Under the pieces are notes generated by a model. It saw only the letters and a program-made list of their open reading frames with translations, ran no database searches and was not told where the DNA came from. The translations under genes were made by a program, and so were the position numbers. DNA of 64,000 nt from Pyronema omphalodes (taxonomy: Eukaryota > Ascomycota > Pezizomycetes > Pezizales > Pyronemataceae): the NCBI GenBank assembly GCA_024516155.1, contig JAJJXM010000011.1, forward strand, positions 962,550 through 1,026,549, in the 5' to 3' direction. Numbering within the stretch: the first letter of the stretch is position 1; each line of letters begins with the position of its first letter. This document shows positions 12,783 through 24,936 of this stretch, piece after piece.

Positions 12783-15708
12783 CCATCAGCACCAGCAGCA
12801 ATTACAACAATCTGACACCTGCCTCCAGCCTCCAGCCTCCAGCCTCTTCCCCAGCCTTCCTTCCTGCTGTGGTGATTGGTGTGTTGTGTCGATATTACTT
12901 TACATCTGCGTTGCGTCGATATGATTATTCCGTGCTGCCACCCCCCGTTATTTCCTGCTGCTGCTGCTGCTGCTGCTGCTGAAAATTCTCCTGCCTGCCA
13001 CCACTGGTCCCAATTTTGTTGTCTACCTCGCGTCGAAGGTTGGTCTCCTCCCCATCCCCGCGACAGGAAGGCGCCGACGGCTGCTTTCCAAGAATTTCCT
13101 AGCGTCAACCAGCTACTGTGGAACCAGGACAAGGGCATCTCAGTCCGCCGCCAATGCCGTCACCGTGCATAAACAAGAAAGCGCTGTCTCCTGCCCTTTT
13201 TTTAAGGGAAGGAACGTCAAGAAGCGTCCGAGGGCGGTAGACCAGACGACAATCGGATATGTAAGAAGAGGAGGGATGAAGCACAGGACACAAGAAACTC
13301 GGACAGGATCAGAGAGAGCGAGAGAGAGAGATAGAGAGCGAGAGAGAGAGAGAACGAGAGGACACCAGAGAGTACAAAGAGCACAGGAGCAAAGAGAGAG
13401 GGGAGCAGAGCACAAGAAAAAAATAACATAGGATCAAAGGGTGCATAACAGAGCCGAGCAGAGTACAAGGAGCACAAGAACATAGTGGAGCAGAGTACAA
13501 GAGCATAGGATCAGACACAGAAAGGAAAGAGAGACAAAGAGACAGAGGGCATGGTACAAGAAAGCATTGAAACACAGGAACAGTATTATTATACACAGAA
13601 CCTAGCGGGCGCCTGATGTTGTGCTGCGAACAAGCAGTCAGAGTCTGGTAAGGATCAGATCAGACAGAACAGACACACACCACACATACGCAATCCAAGA
13701 TGCAACATTCAGAATACAAAAAAATACAAAAAAAAATACAGAAATACGAAAAAAAATATCACAGTAGCAGAAGAAATGTCGGGTATCTATCTGTCTGTCT
13801 AATGGTGATGATGCCTGGGTCTCTCGCTCCCATGGTGCCCTAGGTCAGCTTCTTAGTGCCCTCCTCCCGGGGCTGGTGATGGTGGTTGTGGTGGTGGTTC
13901 TGGTTGTGGTGGTGGTCTCGTTGCTGCCGGTGGTGGTGGTGGTGGTGGTGGTGGCCACAGCTGCTGAGCAGAGCACGTTCCGAGATGTGCTGGTGCGAGC
14001 AGAAGACATCATCCCTCCATAAGCCAAAACAGTACAGTAGTAAAGTGACCAGGAGCACAGCAGCAGTGAATTCTCCGGCAGTCAGCATCATGGTACACAG
14101 ACGGTCCCAGACTCAAGGACGTCATTGCACATCTGAGAACATCGTCAAACCCTCTTCTTTGGTTTGCGCGCGTTCTTGGATATCTCTCGTCCGTCCGTCC
14201 TCCAGACACAGACAGGACAGACTCCACCTCACCTAGGCGTCCAAGTCCCAAGCATCCAAGCATCCAAGCATCCAAGCATCCATCCGCACCCTGAACTACC
14301 TGAACTACCGGATTGTACCGAATCCCAAGCAGACTCTGAACGTAAACACCAGAACACCCAGTCCACCATCACAACCACCACCCCCCCCCCCCCCCCCCCC
14401 TCCCTCTCCCCTCCCCCTCCCCCCCCCCCCCAAAAAAAAAATACCATACCATATCCAACCCCCCGTTCCTTCCTCCCACCAACCATATTCGTCCAACTCG
14501 TTATTTTGTGTCCGTCAGTGACCCCTTCCCGAAACTCTGATGGTTTTTCTTTGCTGAGGGATCGGCAAGCTTCTTCCTCCTCTAGAGTCCCCCAACACTA
14601 AAACCCGTAAGTAGCGCTCTTCCCGAATTTCTATCGGTTTCCGCAGAAGAGGCGTTCCCAAACAGATCAGATCACATCGTCGATCGCTGTGGTTTCCATA
14701 CCCACCTCGGGTTCAGAAGATCCTCCGAATAACTTTCGATCCACAGGGACTCTATCAGTACCTTTGCTGCTGTATGGATATCTTTGTGCGTGTGTAAAGC
14801 GCGTCCTGGTAGGTAAGTTATACTGACAACCGTATCACGCATCCAGACTTCACCGCCCCCATGGAGTGTTGCTGACTGTCACAAATTTCACTATCCCAGA
14901 AAGAGATTCACTCCACATTATCCAGAGACGTAGTGGTTCAAAACTGCTGCGGAGGCACCAAGAGCCACTCTGACTGACCGAGAATCCCATTAGAAGTGTG
15001 GTGGCAGTCCGTTCCTTTTCCTCTTGAAGCTTCTGAACCAGCGTCTTTCTCTTTTTGTTGCAACCAGACTGTCCCCAACTTTCTGTGCTTTTTTCGGCAA
15101 GCTTTCCTGCACCATCCTCCCCTTGAGTTCCAAAATTCCACCACATATCCGGTAAGAGAGAACTGTCTCTTTCGTACCAAAGGTATTATCCACAAACAAA
15201 TATTGCGAATCAAGTCACCACCTGATACAATATTCGGAATATCGAAAAGCCTTTCCTACCGGAACAAATTTCAACTGAATAAATCAGCTTTTACAGAACA
15301 AAAGGAATTCCCGATTCCCCGGATTTTGGGTTCCGATAATCTGGCCATACTGCACCATCCCACATCCGCCGCTTTATAACACAACATATATAGAATAAAG
15401 CTCCGTCAAACTTGGAAACGTCTCGAACAGCAACTGAATGATACTTCCTCTCAGCCGCACAACGGAAAGCTTTATTATGAGCACGTCTGACAGGAAATCA
15501 TATGCTCTCATAAATTAAACTGTCGTTTTTTCCGGCAAACTTTGTGGTGGTCTTGGACTTCAACCGAACGTTCTTTTCTAGGTGCGCTCGACTGGGGATA
15601 TTTTTTGAATCCAAAGGTTTATCAACAAGTTCAGGAGAGAATATTGAAAGTCAACAAAAAAAAACTCTCTGCCGCGAGTAGTTACAAAGATTTAAAGAGG
15701 CTGTGTAT
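12701..15708. repeat. Microsatellite-rich upstream region of the SAM-HMG gene
   Basis: Dense simple repeats: CAG units at about 12749-12781, GCT units at about 12956-12980, AGAG/GAGA runs at 13310-13420, GGT units at 13928-13952, and C homopolymers at 14382-14430. Pyrimidine-rich DNA and a GTAAGT-like donor near 14611 lie closer to the downstream gene, so part of this may be a long or spliced 5' leader. Frames crossing the repeats give poly-Gln, poly-Ala or poly-His and are not called as genes. Confidence 0.6.
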
Positions 15709-17870
15709 ATGACGGAGCTGAGCGAAGTACTGGATAGGCTGGGACTCCTGCAGTACCTGGGGAGGTTAAACGATGAAGGCTTTGATAAGTGGGAGACTGT
15801 CCTTGATATTACCGAACAAGATCTGTTCGTCACCCCCTAATCCTCCTGTGTCTCGAAAAAGTTTATCCCTTCTAACGAAATACCAGAGCTACCCTAAATT
15901 TTAAATTAGGACATCGAAGAGTATGAAGCATACCTCTCCATCGTGTACTTATTCGGCTGCATCCGGATCCTTCTCACCACATTTCTCAATTCTTTTTGTA
16001 GTCTCGCGCAAATGAAATCCTAAAGTTCAAAATTACTAATACCACCGGAAACCCGTAGATACTGCAGAGAGAGATTGCAAGTGCAAGGGGTTATCTTGCT
16101 TCCCAGTCGTTACCCATCAACCAACAGTTTACAGCCACGGATGAGTTTGAGCAAACCCCTCAAGAGGAGAAAGCATCACCAAAATTCTCCCGGTCGGCAG
16201 ATTCTGTTCCTAGGTTGCTTCCGACCGGAACACCAACAACAGTCACAAGCACTGGAAAAAGGAAATACCGCCGCCATCCAAAAGTTTGTTCCTGACAAAA
16301 GGATCCTGTGATTGGTTACGCTGACTCGATAACTAGGTCGATGAAAATGCCCCCGAAAAGCCTCCCTCTGCATACGTCATGTTTGCCAATAGTAAGCTGC
16401 CTCTTCCCCAGTCTGCTCATTTTCTGCTTCTGTCCTTCTCCGGTTCGGATCTTGCGGACGAGTGGACCAAGCAGTTGCCACCAATTAGCAGCAACTAATT
16501 GTTCCAGATGTCCGCGATTCACTCAAAGGGCAACCCCTTAGTTTCACAGACATAGCCAAACTCGTCGGTGAACGATGGAAAGTCCTTCCTCCGGAACAGA
16601 AACAGACATATGAGCACGAAGCACAGCTCGCCAAGGAAAAATTCAATGCCGAGTTTGAAGAGTACAAAAAGACCGATCATTACAGAGAATACTTGAAATA
16701 TCTTACCGAATTTAAAAGTAAAAACTCTTCGGCTTCTGGGGGCGGAGGTGGAGGGGCTGTAGGCAATGCAAACTATGGAACAACAATAGGAGCAACGAGC
16801 ATCGATGGTCGGGGAGCAAGTAGTACAACAAGTGGAGATGGAGCAAGAGCTCGGGACTCCAGCACAGGTAACTACGCCATCGTCCCCAGTTCATCTGGTC
16901 ATACTTAAAGATTAATGAGGGGTTCGAAGAACACTCGGAACACAAACGTCCACGATTGGACATATCGAACACAATCAACTCGGGAAGTCCAGCTACAACT
17001 GTCACCACGGGATCATTCCAACTCATCGGAAACACCGGACCACCTGGGACGTCTGGTAAAGTTACCGGTAGCACTGGAAGCACTTATGATGGCAGTTCAC
17101 CGGTATCACCACCGCCGCAAGCACAGAGACAATTTCCCCCGATGGTTACAGGGACGCTATCGCCGCCGGGAAAGACATCAGATTTCTCACCATACAGAGA
17201 CGACCGAGAACGAAACAACCATGACACACAGCTGCAACAATCAGATGGAGAAAGACCCACTGAACGATCAAGTGACTGGCCATCCCCTCACTCCACCCAT
17301 CCCGAACGCTCCCACTCCGATCGACCCAGCTCCAACCACCCCGACTTCCTTCCCCGTCTACAACACTACGCTACAGCACCACATATATCACAACCCCCGT
17401 CGTATTTACGACACAAGCCATCAATGATGTTATCCAACACCTCATACCGAAGAAGAGAGGACCCCTTTTCGCCGTTAGGATCAATCAGTAGCAGCGGTAG
17501 TTCAACCGCTCCATCAATAACCTCACTCGAAGACGGGAGTCGAAGTCATCGTGCATTACCCCCAATACTCAGTCCACAACAAGGATACTTTGATCAACGG
17601 AGGCCACAGAGTATGGGTGGAAGTGTAGGGCACACTCCGATTTCGTTGCCGACTCCTACGCCTACTGGTATAGTTAGCGGGAATTACGAACGGGAAATGG
17701 AAAGGAAAAGAGAAAGGGGAATGACTATGGAGAATCGCGGGGGATATGATAGGGAGAGGGGGTTTAGGGAGGACTATAGGGAGAATCAACATCCTGGGTC
17801 GTTGGGAAGCGAAGGACTACCGCTTCCGCCACGGAAGCCAAGGCCACCTTCTCGAGGGAGACCTGATTAG
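15709..17870 (+). CDS. SAM domain plus HMG-box transcriptional regulator
   Basis: Six exons (15709-15824, 15887-15920, 16059-16283, 16337-16391, 16508-16867, 16930-17870) give 576 residues with every junction in phase. Residues about 1-60 form a SAM domain (LGLLQYLGRLNDEGFDKWE, then KLGHRRILQREIA), split by two introns; the second exon is only 34 nt. An HMG box follows at about 125-200 (NAPEKPPSAYVMFAN, then SFTDIAKLVGERWKVLPPEQ). After it come a Gly/Ser/Thr-rich linker, a basic HKRPRLDIS stretch and a long disordered Pro/Ser/Arg-rich tail. SAM-HMG proteins of this layout occur across filamentous ascomycetes as putative nuclear regulators; I cannot give a specific name. The start is the first ATG and begins directly at the SAM fold. 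About 9 kb upstream is gene-free. Confidence 0.88.
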
Positions 17871-19095
17871 GCGGGTTTAGGTTCGTCCGTACATACATAT
17901 ATATCGTCATTGATAATTAGGAACATGGAATCATGGAAACAAAAAAATAATGGCATCGTCAAGAAGGAGATTGGAATAATGGGTAGTAGTGGGGACGGGG
18001 GTGAAGCGCGGTGAGGGATGAGGTGGGAGGTGCGGGGAGTTGCGGGGGGTTGCGGGGGGTTGCGCAAGATTGGGAGAGAGAGAAGAGAAAAAAACTCGCA
18101 TATAGAGAGAGGAGGCAAACCACACGGATTAGGACTAGGATTTGGATTTGGGATTTGTGAATAATTTTTTGATTGGGCGCTGTACATCATCATCATCATC
18201 GTTTGTTTATTTGTTTAATCATACACCGATCGGGACCTTTAAGGCCTATGCGGGACAAAAGAAACCATAGTCCTGTCCTCGTGGCCAAAGCCACCTAATC
18301 TCCTACACCTATCTATCCGCCAAAAATGAAAAAAAAAAAACACCACCATAAACCCACTACCCCACCGTTGGGCTACCCCCCTCTCCTCCCCTCACCCCGT
18401 TCTGCTTTTATGCACCTTTCTTGCCTGCTGCCTTGCTGCTCCACCTCTCCTGTCATTCTTCCCCCTGTTTTTAGGAAATCCCAGATTGCCATCTCCAAGC
18501 ACAATCTGGACATTAATAACGCCAGCTTTTACAACATCTACCCATGATTATCATCACCGTTCATAGCTCAATGGCTCACTAGCTCGTTTATTTTATGATT
18601 ATGTATGAAACAAAAAATGATCCCTTCCGTTATCCGTTAACCGGACTTCCGGTCAACGTTGACGTCTGGACATGTATCATCACTCGCTGAATTTTATCAC
18701 GTGCTGCAATTCGTGTTTTACGTTCTTTTGTGTTTTCCTTGTTTTCCTTGTTTTTTTCTTTTTTTTGTGTTTGATTTGATTTGGAATAGATTTTTTTGTA
18801 CACGACGATTTCAAGTATAAAATTGCCTCGACTGTTCACCTATTTTTAAGTTCTGTCTATCACAATGAATGCATAAACTGTGGCTCCTTCATCGCTAAAG
18901 AAAAAAAAAATGCTGTAATTACAAAGAAAATAAAGTAAAAAGATAAAAATCAAAAACTCCTGCATTTTTTCCCTAAAAAATACCCGGGATCACTCTTCTC
19001 CCCATTCGCCATACTCCTGTCCGTCTTTTCCTTGCCAATACTCGAAAATCCCTCTCCGCCGGATATCTTCTCCATAGTCTTCTTTATGAACAAAT
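17871..19095. other. Intergenic region between convergent genes
   Basis: About 1.2 kb of G-rich then AT-rich DNA with poly-A/T runs (near 18327 and 18900) and an ATC microsatellite at about 18186-18200. It likely contains the 3' ends of the two flanking genes. No coding exon is supported, except the possible extra C-terminus of the AT-hook gene at 18990-19135, described as a finding. Confidence 0.5.
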
Positions 19096-19881
19096 TCAAT
19101 CGCTACAGACTTCTTCTCCAGAATCCTGTGCAACCGGACCATCCCCATCCTCCTCTTGCGAATCCCCATTCCGATTCCCATCCTCCTCCTCTTCCCTCTC
19201 ATTCAGCAACTCCCTATCCACCAACACCAAATGTCCCTTTTCCCCCAACAAGCCTTCACACCCATTCTCCAACAAACTGGCCACAGCAATCAACGCCGTC
19301 TCATCAAAGCTCCTCTGATTCACACCCAGCAAACCATTCATAGTATAAAAATCCGCCGCATACTGATGCACCGCAAACAACAATTCATTATTCGGTAGCA
19401 ACGGCTTTTTTTCCAGAGGAAACGGTGAAATATCTAATGGTGCATGAGAAGATCGTGCTAATACTTCGTCTGCAAAGGTCGTTATGTGGCTGCGGGTTTT
19501 GTCGCGGAATCCGCCCCGGGTCATGCGGTTTGCTACGACGTCGTAGACGCTTAGTGTTCGGCGACGCTTCGGGGCGGGGGCTGTTGGGTGGAGTTGGAGT
19601 ATTGAGGAGGCGCTGGGATGGGAGGGACTGGGAATGGGGTTGGTGCTGGGGTTTATAGATTTTGTGGATTTTTTGGATGCTGCATGGCTGTTGCTGCTGC
19701 TGCTGCTGGTGGTATTTTTCTTCTTATTCTTTTTCGTGGTTCCGGGTGGGCGTCCGCGTTTACGTGGAGGAGGATCTTGTAATGGCGTTAAGGATTCCGA
19801 TTCTACAGCAGCCGAGGATAGGTTGGGTTCAGCATCTACTGAGATAGAATTGATATCCTCCTCTTGATTTACTTCCGACAT
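19096..19881 (-). CDS. AT-hook protein with a conserved C-terminal helical region, function unknown
   Basis: One open frame of 261 residues starting at the ATG at 19881. Residues about 38-45 read RKRGRPPG, a canonical AT-hook that binds the minor groove of AT-rich DNA, followed by Lys/Ser-rich disorder. Residues about 110-225 are structured: TLSVYDVVANRMTRGGFRD, LPNNELLFAVHQYAADFY and SFDETALIAVASLLENG. The last two look like paired helices, possibly histone-fold-like, which I infer only from pattern. The C-terminus is acidic. I do not recognise the family name. A nuclear, DNA-associated role is inferred from the AT-hook. The stop at 19096 may not be the true end, because another minus frame stays open to 18990 with protein-like composition. 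Confidence 0.75.
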   Translation of the reverse strand: MSEVNQEEDINSISVDAEPNLSSAAVESESLTPLQDPPPRKRGRPPGTTKKNKKKNTTSSSSSNSHAASKKSTKSINPSTNPIPSPSHPSASSILQLHPTAPAPKRRRTLSVYDVVANRMTRGGFRDKTRSHITTFADEVLARSSHAPLDISPFPLEKKPLLPNNELLFAVHQYAADFYTMNGLLGVNQRSFDETALIAVASLLENGCEGLLGEKGHLVLVDRELLNEREEEEDGNRNGDSQEEDGDGPVAQDSGEEVCSD

Positions 19882-20329
19882 TGTTTTGTTTTGTTTTGTT
19901 GGTTGGCTACTCGTGTAATATTGTTTTTCTTGGAGTTGAAGCGAGAGATTGTGGTGGTCGGTATCAAAAGCGCGAAAAGAAACGACGCGTCGCGACTAAA
20001 ACACGTGAGTACCTATGTACGGGATCCGGGACCGGACGGCCTGTGTCTGCGTGTCTTGCTTTGGGGAACCTTGCAGACACAGCCATCGATGTAGGCTGGC
20101 TAACTTAACTTTCAAGGACAAGGACAAGGACAAGCTTGCTTGCTTGCTTTGTGCCCAGTGATGACTGTCATTTCATGATCACGATCACGATCACAGTCAC
20201 TATCACTATCACTATCACTATCATCAACGACCTCGATTAACCACATACTACCACGCTTGGATACCACCTCGTCTTGGAATCTTTATCTATCTACTAATAC
20301 TGGCACTCAGTTATCGTTAAGATATCATT
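19882..20329. other. Divergent intergenic region
   Basis: About 450 bp between the AT-hook gene (leftward) and the CSA-like gene (rightward), presumably holding both promoters. It has a GATCAC/ACTATC short tandem repeat at about 20174-20224. No gene was seen. Confidence 0.55.
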
Positions 20330-22219
20330 ATGTTGAATGAATATCTATTCGCGCGCGAACTTGGAAACCCGGTAGCTCGACAGCTGGAGTTGCATGTGCA
20401 TAACAAGCTATGGCATAGTCTTTCACGGGATTCGAACACCACCTTCCAAGCCACCGAACTTGAAAAAGGTGTAAATTGTCTCGATATCGAACGACAACAA
20501 AAAAGATAGTAAGTATAATACCACTATCACCATAATACCATTTCCGTCATCTGATACATCTCTAGTTTACTCTCGGGCCAAGCAAACGGCAGTGTTTGTC
20601 TGTGGGACCTTGATCAAACCACGTCCACAGACGTCAATGACGACTTCATAGAAGAGTCAGATGAGAACTTTTTATCACCGACGGCTACGGTTACAGCTAG
20701 TAAGGCTACACATACTCATTCTTTAACCAGCATACTCTACTATCCCATCGATGCTGGAATGTTCCTGACAACGGCTTTTGATCGTCGGTTGCTGGTATGG
20801 GATACTTCTACGCTTGAACCTGCTTTCTGTACAACTTTTTCTCATGCTCCTGCAAGTATTTCTATCTCTCCGGTGGGACATAATACTCTGGTAGCCGTTG
20901 CGTCACCGGGTCCGGAAGTAAGGTTGGTGGATTTAGCCTCTGGGAGTTCTGTGCGAAGTCTTGGAACGGGTGGAACAGCGTCTGTGAGGTGGAGTGAGAG
21001 GGATGGATGGTTGCTCATGACTGGGAGTATTGATGGAGAAGTTGGTATCTGGGATGTTAGGATGGCGAGGGGATGTCTTGGGATGTTAGGGGAACGGAGA
21101 GGAAAGGTGACGAGGGGACACGAGGGTAAGCTTTTCGGTATTTTTTTTAACTTTTAAGCGGCTGTTGAATTTCTTCGGCTTTCTACGAAGATCTATGGTT
21201 CCTGGTTCGCCTAGTTCACCTGGGTCACTCGGGTTACATCAGATCTAGGTGCTATGGTTACTATGGTTTTCGGAGATCACATATTCCCCGGGTTTTTGTG
21301 ATCATCTTATATGACAAATTCTCTGTGTTACAAGAAGTCCACGGACGTTACAGAGTTTTATTGTTGGGCGGAAGCTAATCCTACTGGTTTCTCAGGAGCG
21401 GTGAATGGAATCACATTCAGTGAAGATGGACGTTACGTAGTGACGTCCGGACGTGACAACAAAATTAAAGTCTGGGATCTTGCTACCGGGGAAGATACAC
21501 TTGTAAGTTACACCGATCTCGGTTCCGTTTATTGGGTATATGCTGTGTTCCTATTCTTTTTTTCTTGGGTGCCGGAATTTGTGTTTTCATCACATTGGTC
21601 TGTCCGGCAGGAATCGCTTGAAAGAAACTTTATTTTCAAGATATGATTGTCATAATAACATGGCAAAGACACGGTGTTCGGCATGCTTATTTTCATGCTT
21701 ACTATTGTCACCACCCTTCTTTTGTTTTTCAATCCGTCATACTACAGCAAGACATGGAATACCTTGATTGATGGAATATGGCAATTTGGAATACGCATAG
21801 CCCATATGATCGGTTATATCTTTTGCAGTTCATCGTCGATAACCTTAATTTCACAGATTACCTACCCGCCACTCCACCGACCCCATCGAATCCTCAGCTC
21901 AAATCCCATTTTAACGCCACATATTACCTCAGATCCACAGTTGCTCTTCGTCCCCTCTATTGATGAAGTAATTGGCTTCGATTTCCTCCGCGGAGACGTA
22001 CTTGTAAAGTCCCGAGCCGTCACACAAAAGGATAAGATCAATGCCCTGATTGTACGGCCAAGTTATCACGAGCTATATTTTGGAAGTTCAAGTGGCGAGA
22101 TTGGAATCATGAAAGCACCAGAGATGACGGTGGATGAAGAAGATGACGAGGAAAAGGACGAGAATGTTCTAAACAAGATATACAAAAGCCTGGTGCAAGA
22201 GCCAATTACATTTAGTTAA
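20330..22219 (+). CDS. RAD28: WD40 protein of the CSA/ERCC8 (Rad28) family
   Basis: Exons 20330-20508, 20566-21125, 21396-21502 and 21857-22219 give 402 residues, close to human CSA (396). CSA is the WD40 substrate receptor of a DDB1-Cul4 ubiquitin ligase in transcription-coupled repair. The N-terminus matches the family (MLNEYLFARELGNP; GVNCLDIE; RYLLSGQANGSVCLWDL). Later blades show DAGMFLTTAFDRRLLVWDT, GSIDGEVGIWDVR and SEDGRYVVTSGRDNKIKVWD, and the end shows YHELYFGSSSGEIGI. The first two junctions are firm (phase plus GTAAGT/CTAG). The last intron, 353 bp, is less certain and its acceptor was picked because it restores the family alignment. Introns 2 and 3 (270 and 353 bp) are long for this window. 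It converges with ATG5, about 105 bp between stops. The yeast symbol is used for homology only. Confidence 0.85.
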
Positions 22220-22325
22220 GAATGATAAAGCATAATGATGTATGGATACGTGCAAGTGGGTCAAGGTAATTATTGAATGGATAAAACAAACGCCGTTAAA
22301 TCAGAGGTCGATAAGACCTCGTGGC

Positions 22326-23478
22326 CTAGCCAGACATTGCTAGTGTTATGTGAAGAAATCCGTCGGGATACATGGCGATAGGAAAAAGCTCGATCAGAGG
22401 TGTGGACATGGGAATGACGACACCATGAATGACGGGCCGGGATAGAACGGGGGTTCTTTTGCTAGGGAAAAGTTCTGGGAGGAGGGCGTTCAATGCCGTG
22501 CCAACGGTTTGTTGTTCTATTGGCTTAGACTTAGTTTGTTTTGATTGAGGGGAATTCAAAAGGAATGGACAAACCATTGTTGTCTACGTATGGCGGAATT
22601 GGCTGTTGAATTACTCGGGGTGTTGACGGTACATATACTCGTATTGAAAAACTGCGTAGCGGCCCCGCAATAGCCTCAGACAGTATCTTTTCGTTGACAT
22701 TCCAAAAGTGATCGAAATTATCTAGTTATACGACGTCAGATATTGAAATAGCACCCGAATTACTTGGGGATACGAACGAGAGAGAAGTGCTTCCCATAGT
22801 TTTGTGGATTCAGGCTTCGATAACCCTAAAACAGCTTTTGCGTGTCCATTTCTTGAAAATGCGGCCTGCTTAATGGTCAACAATTGTATGGTGTGATAAA
22901 TCATGATGTAGTTTTACTTCTTTCAGACAGTTTAGCCACACTCCTTGAAACGTATTACCAGAATCGATACGCATTATATGCTTGCTTGGAAAGTTTTGAA
23001 ACCGTAGTACTAGTTTCCACGGTAGACTATGCTCCTCTTCGTCGTCTGCAGTGGTCACTGTGGGATCTCTGCCTGTAAATAGATCGTAGAGAACTCCTAC
23101 TGGCCAGTGCCTATCACATTTTACCGTGGTTAGATTCAGCAGAGTTCAGCGGGCTATGAATCTTTAGCAGTTGTTATTCCTACCACTTCAACGGCACACT
23201 TTCAAACTCTAACCATGCATTTTCCAGACAGGAAACGCTGGTGTCTATTAGGAAAGGTGTAAAGAACCGGTAGATTTCAGTCATATAGAGTGGGATATAC
23301 GACATCCGGGGTAAAGATATCTACAATAATCAATCGTAGAACACCACCGAGACATAGTAAACGCACTCACAAAATAGGGCTCAATAACGTCAAAGACTCG
23401 GGATTCCGAAGGGTCCAACTCTATGCGACATGGTATCGAGCCATTCCATAAAGCACGGCGAAGAGCAACTGTATCCAT
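22326..23478 (-). CDS. ATG5: Autophagy protein Atg5, six short exons
   Basis: No single frame shows this gene, but six minus-strand exons (23478-23371, 23320-23184, 23110-22918, 22865-22778, 22721-22575, 22516-22326) join in phase to 287 residues. Atg5 is conjugated to Atg12 and, with Atg16, promotes Atg8 lipidation on the phagophore. Family landmarks are the N-terminus RRALWNGSIPCRIELDPSE, ISLPRMSYIPLY, the junction-spanning WHWPVGVLYDL, the block AAFSRNGHAKAVLGLSK, FWNVNEKILSEAIAGPL, and the C-terminal QTVGTALNALLPELFPSKR plus PVIHGVVIPMSTPL. The lysine in the RNGHAK block is near the expected conjugation site. All introns are 50-75 bp with canonical ends; branch-like CTGAC/CTAAG words precede the last two acceptors. 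Confidence 0.9.
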
Positions 23479-23950
23479 GTCTGGGAAAATTGAGAGAATA
23501 TCGACCTCAGATAAAAGAGATAATGCAAGACGCGGTGGAAAGAATTACGCTGGTACCACCAGAATAGTGCCCCAAACGAGTGTAAACGGGCAGACGGAGA
23601 GAGATATTCGCGATGATTCCGACACGATATACTCTATTATCTGCGGTCAGGTTGTTGATAAGAAAGTGAGTATACCGCGACGTGGAATCAGGAGAAGATT
23701 TGGAGTTCTGAAGCTGTCTGATAGCTATCGCATCTCTGTATCTGGTCGTGTAGTCTGATGCCCACCCCTCTTCGGCTAGCCTACATGTAGACCCGCTAAT
23801 GTTGTTATGGTTAGCGTCGGGCTCGGCATTCTTGTGCAACGCGGGGCGAAACTCATGAAAATTGTCACGACGAATCTCGACGCCTGTCTAGGTATATTTC
23901 GGAGCTCCTCCCAACGACTTTACCGCAACACAACCGGCCTCGGATCCGCA
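23479..23950. other. Divergent promoter region between ATG5 and mS42-like gene
   Basis: About 470 bp between divergent starts. A plus-strand frame of about 110 codons crosses it, but it overlaps the start region of ATG5, has no domain, and is rich in Arg/Ser. It is treated as non-coding. Confidence 0.45.
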
Positions 23951-24936
23951 ATGTCCTTCACTTCTTCTTTCCTCCGGCGGATGCCCCGCGCAGTCCTCGG
24001 CGCACCTGTATGTCCTGCAATGGCTGTTGCCGAGTGATCGCATGACCGGAGAAGCTCACATTGCCGTGTTTAACAGAAAATCACCCGCAACATGCACACC
24101 GTTCCCCTCCTTAACAACAAGGAGACTTTCACCAAGAACGGTGTCGCCGGCGCGTTCTCCCCCAAGGCCTTTCAGTCCTCATGGACAGAATACCAGGGGG
24201 ATCTCGTTAAAAACCTCAACAGGCTCGTTGCCGGTAGGATTTCGATGGATTGCTTGCTATATCGGAGCGGTTGTTGATGTGATAGCAGAGACCGAGTTCG
24301 CCAACAAGCCTGCTATGGATATTGCTATCCTTACCGCCCGTCAAGCCGACCTTGCCGCGACTTTCAACTACGCATCGCAGGCGCACAACAACCATTTCTT
24401 CTTTGAGGCTTTGGTATACCAAATTCTTCTGTTTCATACCGGTATCTATACAAGTCACTGACAGATTTAAACAGTCCCCTACCCCCACCACTATGCCCGA
24501 GGAGTTCCTCGCGTTAATCCCCTGGACCTGGTCCTCCCCTGACGCTCTCAAGACTGAGATGCTCACCACCGCTAAGAAGATGTTCGGTAACGGATGGGTG
24601 TGGCTTGTTCTCGACCAGACCAAGTACCTCCGTATTCTTTGCACCTACAACGCCGGTACCCCTTACGGAGCTGCCTACCGTCGCCAGCAGACCGACATGA
24701 ACACCACAGCTGACCCTTCAATCCGCGAGACCACCAACGCTGTCAGAAATTCTTCTGTCGCGGGAGCCAACTGGGCTGTGCCTTTGTTGAACATCAATGT
24801 CTGGGAGCACGCTTGGGTTGAGGACTTTGGTGTTACTGGAAAGGACAAATACTTGGAGGCTGTCTGGGATGCTATTGACTGGTCGGTGGTATCTGCGCGG
24901 TTCGCCAGCACCTCTGCGCGGACGTTGCAGCACTAA
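23951..24936 (+). CDS. RSM26: Mitochondrial small-subunit ribosomal protein, SOD-like (mS42/mS43 type)
   Basis: Exons 23951-24007, 24077-24233, 24289-24413 and 24475-24936 give 266 residues in phase. It resembles Fe/Mn superoxide dismutase (LLNNKETFTKNGVAGAFSPK at the N-terminus; QAHNNHFFFEAL; WTWSSPDALKTEML; VPLLNINVWEHAWVEDFGV). Such SOD-like proteins are structural components of the fungal mitoribosome small subunit (Rsm26/Mrp1), not catalysts. The Arg-rich N-terminus (SSFLRRMPRAVLGAP) fits a mitochondrial presequence. The metal ligands of true SODs are not all in place: the first helix has no clear HH pair and the late motif is NVWEHAW. I favour the ribosomal assignment over a functional SOD. 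Choice between mS42 and mS43 is uncertain. Confidence 0.82.

Noticed and set aside
12641..14496. Several frames of 80-165 codons on both strands
   Set aside because: They translate microsatellites into poly-Gln, poly-Ala, poly-His or poly-Gly, with no domain and no splice support.
20425..20450. GTTCGAATCCC B-box-like word on the minus strand
   Set aside because: It lies inside coding sequence of the CSA-like gene and has no tRNA fold around it.
23423..23758. Open frame of about 110 codons upstream of the mS42-like gene
   Set aside because: It overlaps exon 1 of ATG5 on the other strand and has no recognisable domain.
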